From: HGM13233 sp964478515
GTDB lineage: Bacteria; Bacillota; Clostridia; Oscillospirales; Ruminococcaceae
NCBI GenBank assembly: GCA_964478515.1
Contig: CAYZIL010000010.1
Coordinates: forward strand, 1 to 62,892
Length of the DNA stretch: 62,892 bases
Direction of reading: 5' to 3'
Position numbers and translations under genes: made by a program. Numbering within the stretch: the stretch's first letter is position 1; each line of letters begins with the position of its first letter. Shown piece by piece: positions 56,679-62,892 of the stretch. A model generated the notes under the pieces. That model did no database searches, had not been told where the DNA came from, and saw only the letters and a list, made by a program, of their open reading frames with translations.

Positions 56679-59327
56679 TTGGACGCACATTTCGGCAAGG
56701 CGAGCGACCTGCTCGCCCAGTTCGGCACAGACGAGTTGACCGGTCTTAGTGCGGACCGAGCTGTCGAGCTGCAAGTCAAGTATGGGCCCAACAGACTTAA
56801 GGAACAGCCCCCGAAGACGTTTTTGCAGCGCTTTTTGGCACAGATGAAAGACGCGATGGTAATAATTCTGCTTATAGCCGCGGCTGTGTCGCTGGGGTTG
56901 AGCTTTTACAACACAGCGCAGGGCGCCGCGGGCGACTGGGCGGAACCCATTGCCATTATCCTTATAGTGCTGCTCAACGGCATTCTCGGCGTCGTGCAAG
57001 AGAGCAAGGCCGAGGCCGCGCTCGAGGCGCTCAAGCGCATGTCGGCGCCGTCGGCGACGGCACTGCGCGACGGCGAGGCGGTGCGCATCGCCACGAGCAG
57101 TCTCGTGCCCGGCGACATAGTTTTGCTTGAGGCCGGCGACATGATTCCTGCGGACGGCCGCATTCTGGAGTGCTCCAGTCTCAAGTGCGACGAGGCGTCG
57201 CTGACAGGCGAGTCGGTTCCGGCGGAAAAATACGACGGCGACGACGTGGAGCTAAAAGCCCCGCTCGGCGACCGGCACAATATGGTCTACACCGGCTGTT
57301 CAGTCAGTAACGGCCGCGCCCGCGTGCTGGTCTGCGACACCGGCATGAATACGGAAATGGGCAAAGTTGCGGCTATGCTCGAGGGCGAAAAGGACGGCGA
57401 CACGCCGCTGCAGCAAAAGCTGGCGCAGCTCGGCAAACAGCTGGGCTTTTTGGCGCTCGGCATCTGCGCGGTTATTTTCGTTATCGGCCTTATAGACGAC
57501 CTGCCGCTGATGGAGATGTTTATGACCGCGGTGTCGCTGGCAGTTGCCGCCATACCGGAAGGCCTGCCTGCCATCGTGACAATTGTGCTCGCCATAGGCG
57601 TGCAGCGAATGGTCAAAAAGAACGCCATAATCCGCCGTCTGCCGGCGGTGGAGACGCTGGGCAGCGCCTCCGTCATCTGCTCGGACAAGACCGGCACGCT
57701 GACGCTTAACCGCATGACGCTCGTAAACGTCGCCACGCCCGACGGCATAGAAAATGTCGCCGACGGCCTTTTCGACAAGGCGACAGAGGTGCTGCGTCTG
57801 GCGGCGCTGTGCTGCGACGGCAGTGTCAGCGAGCGCGACGGCAAGCTGGTACACATAGGCGACCCGACCGAGACCGCAATAGTGGCGGCGGCGTATGTCA
57901 AGGGCATGACGGCGGAAAAACTCAACGCCGAAAGTCCGCGACTGTTTGAAATACCGTTCGACTCCGACCGCAAGCTAATGACCAGTGTAAACGTAGTAGA
58001 CGGCCGCAAAACGGTAATAGTGAAGGGCGCGCCGGATATTTTGATGGCGCGCTGCAGCGGCGGCGACATAAAGACCGGACTTGAGCAAAACGCGCTTCTC
58101 GCGCGCGACGCCATTCGTGTGCTCGGCGTCGCTTACAAATTTGTCGACGAGACGCCCAACGACAAAAGCGACGTCGCCGAGGTAGAAAGCGGCCTGACAT
58201 TCGCCGGACTCGTCGGCATGATAGACCCGCCGCGCGAGGAGGTAAAGCTGAGCATAGCCGAGTGCCGCAAGGCCGGCATAATTCCGGTAATGATTACCGG
58301 CGACCACGTCATTACGGCGGCCGCCATTGCCAAACAGCTGGGCATGCTCGACGACGACTCGCAGGCAATTTCCGGCAGCGAGCTTGCCGAAATGAGCGAC
58401 AAACAGCTACTTGACAAGGTCACGCACTACCGTGTCTACGCGCGCGTCACGCCTACAGATAAAATCCGCATAGTTAAAGCCTGGCAGCAAAAGGGCAAGG
58501 TCGTTGCCATGACGGGCGACGGCGTCAACGACGCGCCGGCGCTCAAAGCGGCGGACATCGGCTGTGCGATGGGCATAACCGGCACGGACGTTGCCAAGGG
58601 CGCTGCCGATATGACTTTGACTGACGACAACTTTTCCACAATCGTCTCGGCCGTCAAAGAAGGGCGCGGCATTTACGACAATATCCGCAAGGCGGTGCGC
58701 TTTTTGCTCTCGTGTAATCTCGGCGAGATACTGACCGTTTTCGCGTCGATGATACTCTGGCGCGAGTCGCCGCTGATGCCTATTCAGCTGCTGTGGATAA
58801 ACCTTGTCACCGACAGTATGCCGGCGCTGGCGCTGGGCGTAGAGCCGGTCGAATACGACGTTATGGACCGCAAGCCGCGGCAAAAGGACGAGGGGCTTTT
58901 CTCCAACGGCGTCGGCACGGCGTCGGTGCTGCAGGGCCTACTTGTCGGCATATTGACGCTGATAGCCTATTACATAGGCTCGCGCGTCTATACCCTGGCC
59001 GGCGGCGGCGTAAATATTCCGCTGGGCGAAACAATGGCGTTTGCAACGCTCGCTGTCGCGCAACTGGTGCACGCAATCAACGTGCGTTCCTCCCACTCTA
59101 TTTTCAAGGTAGGTCTGACCAGCAACAAGTATATGATTGGCGCGTTTTTCGCATCTTTGTCGCTGATGCTCGTCGTCCTGCTGGTCCCGCCGCTGCGGGC
59201 GATATTTGAAGTTACCGCAATGACCGCGGCGCAGTGGGGCATAGTCGGTGGTCTGTCGCTGAGTATGTTTGTCATTATGGAAATTGTCAAGCTGATAAAA
59301 AAGCTCAGCGGTAAAACTGCAGAATAG
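56679..59327 (+). CDS. P-type Ca2+-translocating ATPase (SERCA/PMR1-like)
   Basis: 882 residues from a TTG start at 56679, supported by CGGAGG about 8 bases upstream. Ten helices are expected. The phosphorylated Asp is D336 in SVICSDKTGTLTLN. Other motifs are DEASLTGESVP, PEGLPAIVTIVLAIGVQRM (helix 4, Ca2+ ligand Glu), MTGDGVNDAPALKAADIG near 613 and LLWINLVTDSMPALALGVEP in helix 6. It exports Ca2+, with Mn2+ also possible. The regulatory N-terminus is cation-ATPase type. It is followed by a short hairpin TGCCTGAGCG/CGCTCAGGCA (59358-59384) before the VanY gene. Confidence 0.94.
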   Translation: MDAHFGKASDLLAQFGTDELTGLSADRAVELQVKYGPNRLKEQPPKTFLQRFLAQMKDAMVIILLIAAAVSLGLSFYNTAQGAAGDWAEPIAIILIVLLNGILGVVQESKAEAALEALKRMSAPSATALRDGEAVRIATSSLVPGDIVLLEAGDMIPADGRILECSSLKCDEASLTGESVPAEKYDGDDVELKAPLGDRHNMVYTGCSVSNGRARVLVCDTGMNTEMGKVAAMLEGEKDGDTPLQQKLAQLGKQLGFLALGICAVIFVIGLIDDLPLMEMFMTAVSLAVAAIPEGLPAIVTIVLAIGVQRMVKKNAIIRRLPAVETLGSASVICSDKTGTLTLNRMTLVNVATPDGIENVADGLFDKATEVLRLAALCCDGSVSERDGKLVHIGDPTETAIVAAAYVKGMTAEKLNAESPRLFEIPFDSDRKLMTSVNVVDGRKTVIVKGAPDILMARCSGGDIKTGLEQNALLARDAIRVLGVAYKFVDETPNDKSDVAEVESGLTFAGLVGMIDPPREEVKLSIAECRKAGIIPVMITGDHVITAAAIAKQLGMLDDDSQAISGSELAEMSDKQLLDKVTHYRVYARVTPTDKIRIVKAWQQKGKVVAMTGDGVNDAPALKAADIGCAMGITGTDVAKGAADMTLTDDNFSTIVSAVKEGRGIYDNIRKAVRFLLSCNLGEILTVFASMILWRESPLMPIQLLWINLVTDSMPALALGVEPVEYDVMDRKPRQKDEGLFSNGVGTASVLQGLLVGILTLIAYYIGSRVYTLAGGGVNIPLGETMAFATLAVAQLVHAINVRSSHSIFKVGLTSNKYMIGAFFASLSLMLVVLLVPPLRAIFEVTAMTAAQWGIVGGLSLSMFVIMEIVKLIKKLSGKTAE

Positions 59328-59408
59328 CTTTATGTACACCGCGCAAAATAAATACGGTGCCTGAGCGCCGTTCGCGCTCAGGCATATACAACGAAGACGG
59401 TGAAGAAC

Positions 59409-60296
59409 ATGGGCGAAAAAAAACGAAGCAAAATCGACGCAAAAGTGTTGCGGGTATTGGTGCTTTGTACATTATGCTGCGCCGTTGTTTGTGCAGCCGT
59501 GCAGGTGTGGGCCGCGCTAGCGGTGCGCAGTGCGCGCACTGCGCAGCAGCCGTCAGCGCAAGCCGGCGAGTCGCAGACAAGCGGTGAATTGCAAGCAGAC
59601 AAGCAGGACGCTGAAACGTCACAGGAGGCACAAGCGGTGAGCGGAACGACAAGCGATACTCAAACCGATGCAGCGGGTGCTGCGGCTGAGTCCGGCGCCG
59701 GCGCCGTCGTGGGCAGCGGCGCGACCGACTCAAAACAGGGCGGCGTCTACCAGCAAAACGGCGTCTGGTACGCCGACTTGAGCGGGGTGCAGGTGCTGCT
59801 GGTCAACAAGGAGTATGAATTGCCGCAAAGCTACGGCGGCGAAAATGCTGCGGCGCAAAGCGCCTTCAACCGCATGGCCGCGGCCGCGGCGACGGAAGGC
59901 CTTTCTATCTATGTCCAGTCCGGCTACCGCAGTTACAGCACTCAACAGCGCATTTTTAACAACAACGTCGCTAATTACGGCGAAGAAAACGCCAACACTT
60001 TCTCGGCACGCCCCGGACAGTCGGAACACCAGACGGGCCTTGCGTTTGACATTCTCGGCACCAGTCGAAACACGGGCCTCGAGGAGGAGTTTGCCGAGAC
60101 ACTCGAGTATGCCTGGCTGGTTGAGCACTGCGCGGAATACGGCTTTATTCTGCGTTACGGCAAAGATATGACCGAGTCCACCGGGTATATCTACGAGCCC
60201 TGGCACTACCGCTACATCGGCGACGCGCAGCTGGCACAGAAAATAATGGACAGCGGCCTTTCGTTGGAGCAATATATAGAAATATACGCACAGTAA
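59409..60296 (+). CDS. VanY-type D-alanyl-D-alanine carboxypeptidase, membrane-anchored
   Basis: 295 residues from the ATG at 59409 (a GTG 9 bases upstream is an alternative). An N-terminal helix (about 17-37), a low-complexity Ala/Gln/Ser/Thr linker (about 45-105), then a LAS metallopeptidase domain: VQSGYRSYSTQQRIF, zinc ligands in QSEHQTGLAFDI (His and Asp) and the last His in EPWHYRYIG. It trims the terminal D-Ala of peptidoglycan stem peptides outside the cell. No vancomycin-resistance genes are nearby, so a general cell-wall role is likely. Confidence 0.92.
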   Translation: MGEKKRSKIDAKVLRVLVLCTLCCAVVCAAVQVWAALAVRSARTAQQPSAQAGESQTSGELQADKQDAETSQEAQAVSGTTSDTQTDAAGAAAESGAGAVVGSGATDSKQGGVYQQNGVWYADLSGVQVLLVNKEYELPQSYGGENAAAQSAFNRMAAAAATEGLSIYVQSGYRSYSTQQRIFNNNVANYGEENANTFSARPGQSEHQTGLAFDILGTSRNTGLEEEFAETLEYAWLVEHCAEYGFILRYGKDMTESTGYIYEPWHYRYIGDAQLAQKIMDSGLSLEQYIEIYAQ

Positions 60297-60322
60297 AACT
60301 TAATATTTATTATACAAACAGA

Positions 60323-60355
60323 AAAGACGGGCGGCTGAGACAGCCGTCCGTCTTT
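60323..60355 (+). terminator. Terminator of the vanY-like gene
   Basis: AAAGACGGGCGGCT (60323-60336), GAGAC loop, AGCCGTCCGTCTTT with one G-T pair, followed by ATTTTGTTTT. Located 26 bases after the stop. Confidence 0.85.
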
Positions 60356-60410
60356 ATTTTGTTTTGGCGCAAAGTCTCTCGCTGCGCAGGTGCAATTTAT
60401 ACGCGCCGGC

Positions 60411-60570
60411 GAACGCACAAACGCCGGTAATGAAAACGAGCTTCGCACCGCAGTGCGAAGCTCGGGGGAAAAGCAAAAGGTGCGCTTTATACATTTTCGT
60501 GTTTGGAACCGGCACTCTTTCGCTTGCTTTTTGTTCAGTCCGATTGCCGTTGCCAAAAGCGTATTCCGGC
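60411..60570. repeat. Dispersed repeat copy 2, with perfect hairpin (60356-60647 has no gene)
   Basis: GAACGCACAAACGCCGGTAA, then GAAAACGAGC, matches the copy starting at 12370. The core hairpin GAGCTTCGCAC-CGCA-GTGCGAAGCTC (60438-60463) is perfect, followed by GGGGGA, CAAAAGG and TTCGTGTTTGGAAC (60495-60508). The pair T-A in GAGCTT/AAGCTC corresponds to C-G in GAGCCT/AGGCTC of the other copy. No supported gene. Confidence 0.65.
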
Positions 60571-60647
60571 GCCGGATGTGCTTCATAATAGGACTTGGGC
60601 AAACCGCGTCTTTTGGGCGCGAATGTGGTTGGGCACTTAGAAGTGCG

Positions 60648-61559
60648 TCATTTCCACAGCGGTGCAGGATACACGCCGTCGGCGGCGAGCTTTGCCATTG
60701 CCGCGACGACAGCGGGTTTGTCCTCGTGGTAGGTAACGCCGTACCAGCGGTCGGCAGAGCTCAACGCGCGCACGCGGGCGCTGCCGTCGCTCACCATTGT
60801 GCCGACGGTGTTCGGCACAAAGCACTCGCTTTTTTGCGGGTCGCTGACAAATTCCTCACGCAAGTAGCGCTGAAAATCCTGCTCGAGTCCGGTGAAGACG
60901 CCGGGCATAAAGCCCCAGAAATTCATTGAAACCGGCGTGTCGGCGCTGATGTCGCGGAAGTGGTTACCGTCCTGCGAATAGGCGGCGCCGTCGTGAGTGC
61001 GAATTATTTTGGTGCGCTCGACTATGGATTTCAAATAACCCTCGTGTGTCACACACACGCCGCGCGCCACCGAGCCGTTGTCGGTAAGCGTGTTGCCCAA
61101 AACGTAGCAGACCATCGCGTACTCTTCCAGGTCGGTGTTTGCCGACAGAAAGTCGTAGATTTTTTTGTAGGCGTCGGGGCCGTAGTAGTCGTCGGAATTG
61201 ATAACGCAAAACGGCGCGCCGCCAATAGCCTCGCGCGCGCACAGCACGGCGTGGGTGGTGCCGTAAGGTTTGGTGCGCCCCTCGGGGCAGCTGAAACCGG
61301 CGGGCAGCATATCCAGCTCCTGAAAGGCGTAACTGACATTAAAGTGCTGTTCGGCGCGCCGGCCAATAGTCGCTTTAAAATCGTCTTCAATGGCGTGTTT
61401 GATAATAAAAACAACGTCCTCAAATCCGGCGCGGCGAGCGTCGAACAAAGAGTAGTCGATTATCACCTCGCCGTCGGCGCCGACGGGGTCTATCTGCTTG
61501 AGCCCGCCGTAGCGGCTGCCCATACCTGCGGCCAAAACGGCCAAAACCGGCTTTTTCAT
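60648..61559 (-). CDS. Sugar-phosphate nucleotidyltransferase
   Basis: 303 residues. The NTP-transferase signature LAAGMGSRYGGLKQIDPVG is at the N-terminus, with the metal-binding FCVINSDDYYG near residue 120. Sugar-contact residues YALG-like segments are not assignable. Relatives are annotated as nucleotidyltransferase or UTP-glucose-1-phosphate uridylyltransferase-like proteins; the exact NDP-sugar is not clear from sequence. AAGGAG lies 6-7 bases before the ATG. It follows galE by 19 bases in the same transcript, so it should feed UDP-sugar metabolism. Confidence 0.86.
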   Translation of the reverse strand: MKKPVLAVLAAGMGSRYGGLKQIDPVGADGEVIIDYSLFDARRAGFEDVVFIIKHAIEDDFKATIGRRAEQHFNVSYAFQELDMLPAGFSCPEGRTKPYGTTHAVLCAREAIGGAPFCVINSDDYYGPDAYKKIYDFLSANTDLEEYAMVCYVLGNTLTDNGSVARGVCVTHEGYLKSIVERTKIIRTHDGAAYSQDGNHFRDISADTPVSMNFWGFMPGVFTGLEQDFQRYLREEFVSDPQKSECFVPNTVGTMVSDGSARVRALSSADRWYGVTYHEDKPAVVAAMAKLAADGVYPAPLWK

Positions 61560-61578
61560 AGTTGCTCTCCTTAAGAAC

Positions 61579-62598
61579 TTATTTTTCTTCGTAACCGTGC
61601 GGGTTTTGCGACTGCCAGCGCCAGGAATCGGCGCACATCTCGTCAAGACCGTAGCGACACGACCAGCCGAGCAGTTTTTTTGCCAGAGAAGCATCGGCGT
61701 AGCATTCCGGAACATCACCGGCGCGGCGCGGCGCGAAACGGAAGTCGATTTTTTTGCCGCAGGCGCACTCAAAAGCGGCAATTACCTCCAGCACCGTGCT
61801 GCCGGTGCCGGTGCCGAGGTTGCAGGTTATCAGTCCCGGACGCTCGGCAAGTTTTTTTAGCGCCGCGACGTGACCGTCGGCAAGGTCGCTTATATGTATA
61901 TAGTCGCGCACGCAGGTGCCGTCGCGCGTCGGGTAATCGTTGCCGAACACTGACAAATGCTCAAGCTGACCGACCGCAACGCGGGCAATGTAGGGCAGCA
62001 GGTTGTTGGGAATACCCTGCGGGTCCTCGCCGATACGCCCGGAAGGGTCTGCGCCGATGGGGTTGAAATAGCGCAGGATGGCGCAGTTGAAAGCGGGCTC
62101 GGCGCGGCAGATGTCGCGCAGCATATTTTCTATAGTCAGTTTGGTGGCGCCGTAGGGGCTGACGGCCGACAGCGGCGCGTTTTCGGTAATAGGCACGCGC
62201 TCGGGCACGCCGTACACCGTTGCGGAAGAGCTGAAAATAAAGCTGCTGACGCCGCGCTGCCGCATGGCCGTGAGCACGTTTATTGCCGAAAACAAATTAT
62301 TGCGGTAATACTCAAGCGGCTTGCTGACAGACTCGCCGACCGCCTTGAGCGCGGCAAAGTGAATAACGGCGTCGATGTCAGCGTGGGCGTCGAACACAGC
62401 CTGGGTCTGTGCGGCGTCGCAAAGTTCGCAGTGCTCGAAAGCGACCGGTCTGCCGGCCAATTCGGCAACGCGCGTTACGACTGCGGCGTTGCTGTTGCAA
62501 AGGTTGTCGGCTATTACTACGTCATGACCTGCGCGCAGCAGTGCCAGCGCGGTGTGAGAACCGATATAACCGGCGCCGCCGGTAACAAGAACGCTCAT
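61579..62598 (-). CDS. galE: UDP-glucose 4-epimerase
   Basis: 339 residues, normal length. It interconverts UDP-glucose and UDP-galactose. The Rossmann motif is VTGGAGYIGSHTALALL at residues 4-20, the catalytic Ser lies in FSSSATVYG and the Tyr-x3-Lys in SPYGATKLTIE. The GDYPTRDGTCVRDYIHISDL block (residues given in parts) and the C-terminal RAGDVPECYADA are also typical. GGAGG precedes the ATG at 62598; the longer open frame has no better start. Upstream is the divergent tRNA-Leu. Confidence 0.96.
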   Translation of the reverse strand: MSVLVTGGAGYIGSHTALALLRAGHDVVIADNLCNSNAAVVTRVAELAGRPVAFEHCELCDAAQTQAVFDAHADIDAVIHFAALKAVGESVSKPLEYYRNNLFSAINVLTAMRQRGVSSFIFSSSATVYGVPERVPITENAPLSAVSPYGATKLTIENMLRDICRAEPAFNCAILRYFNPIGADPSGRIGEDPQGIPNNLLPYIARVAVGQLEHLSVFGNDYPTRDGTCVRDYIHISDLADGHVAALKKLAERPGLITCNLGTGTGSTVLEVIAAFECACGKKIDFRFAPRRAGDVPECYADASLAKKLLGWSCRYGLDEMCADSWRWQSQNPHGYEEK

Positions 62599-62753
62599 GT
62601 TCACCTCCGCAATAACGAGATAGATATTTCTATATTTTAATTCTACCGCACGGCAGCAGAAAAATAAAGGCGAAAATGTTAATGCTGCGCGCAGCCAATA
62701 TTTTGTTTTGCGTATTGAGAAAAGTTGTGTTATACTATGCCAGTAATATTTTC

Positions 62754-62840
62754 GCCGGTGTGATGGAATTGGCAGACGTGCGGGACTCAAAATCCCGTGG
62801 TGGCGACACCGTGCGGGTTCGACCCCCGCCACCGGCACCA
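62754..62840 (+). tRNA. tRNA-Leu (anticodon CAA), CCA encoded
   Basis: Acceptor GCCGGTG/CACCGGC (62754-62760, 62830-62836), discriminator A, CCA at 62838-62840. The anticodon arm CGGGA-CTCAAAA-TCCCG gives anticodon CAA for UUG codons. The long variable arm TGGTGGCGACACCG and T-arm GCGGGTTCGACCCCCGC are those of class II tRNA-Leu. A promoter TTGCGT-N17-TATACT (62708-62736) is possible but weak. Confidence 0.96.
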
Positions 62841-62842
62841 CG

Positions 62843-62871
62843 TCGCGGCAAGTCCTTGTGACTTGCCGCGA
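62843..62871 (+). terminator. Terminator of tRNA-Leu
   Basis: TCGCGGCAAGTC (62843-62854) pairs with GACTTGCCGCGA (62860-62871), followed by TTTCTCTTT. Confidence 0.88.
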
Positions 62872-62892
62872 TTTCTCTTTAAAAATTGTTTG

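Noticed and set aside
59358..59384. Hairpin between the Ca2+-ATPase and vanY-like genes as a terminator
   Set aside because: The stem is good but no T-run follows in the direction of transcription; it is noted only as a hairpin.
59409..60296. Vancomycin-resistance VanY
   Set aside because: There are no van regulatory or ligase genes nearby; the domain is also common in ordinary cell-wall peptidases.
60364..60588. Small protein encoded by the dispersed repeat
   Set aside because: Similar short frames occur in both repeat copies, but neither has a ribosome site and the conserved feature is the hairpin, not the reading frame.

Overview
This is a GC-rich chromosomal segment from an anaerobic, fermentative member of the Bacillota, most likely class Clostridia. 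The evidence is SpoIIR (endospore signalling), AddAB instead of RecBCD, RqcH, PepV, a rubredoxin-type NADH oxidoreductase, formate-tetrahydrofolate ligase, acetate kinase, Gram-positive style ribosome binding sites, several TTG starts, and a BirA operator of the Gram-positive type. Finer taxonomy is not supported. A run of exactly 100 N at 4436-4535 shows a draft scaffold with a gap of unknown true length.

Layout. 1-0.8 kb is AT-rich debris of a mobile element: the 3' end of an unknown gene, a shared terminator and a truncated serine recombinase. 0.87-3.2 kb carries rqcH and an acetyltransferase. 3.7-10 kb is a six-gene leftward operon (tmcAL, fhs, tsaE, tsaB, upp, a repeat-rich membrane protein), with ackA divergent from it. 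12.6-14.1 kb is a leftward set (deoC, an HD nucleotidase, a stand-alone FakA-middle-domain protein), with 5-formyl-THF cyclo-ligase divergent. glpK, two MFS transporters and bioY follow. 20.9-25.3 kb is a five-gene leftward operon (CBS protein, YgjP-like peptidase, serine hydrolase, sugar isomerase, PfkB kinase). 25.4-29 kb holds TfoX-N, a rubredoxin-fused NADH oxidoreductase, an XpaC-like protein and a secreted protein. 29-37.4 kb holds ispE, spoIIR and addBA, ending at tRNA-Lys. 37.6-38.9 kb (GNAT, ankyrin) is more AT-rich and looks acquired next to the tRNA. 39-40.7 kb is an ArsR-permease-thioredoxin operon.

42.2-47.4 kb is the most unusual region. It is a divergent sugar or Amadori-compound cluster with two overlapping GntR/UTRA regulators, a FrlC-like epimerase, two class II aldolase paralogues (one missing all three zinc histidines) and a ROK kinase without the family zinc motif. 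47.5-62.9 kb holds pepV, a NusG-II/birA/GNAT/GGDEF operon, htrA, DUF2804 with an S9 peptidase, a Ca2+-ATPase, a VanY-type peptidase, a sugar nucleotidyltransferase with galE, and tRNA-Leu.

Links across the window. BirA (49.3 kb) has a winged-helix domain, and its predicted operator is a perfect 37-bp palindrome over the bioY promoter (20.9 kb), so a biotin regulon is visible. fhs and 5-FCL both feed the folate one-carbon pool. AckA and TmcAL share acetate chemistry. Two copies of a hairpin-containing dispersed repeat (12.4 kb and 60.4 kb) show a compensatory base-pair change.
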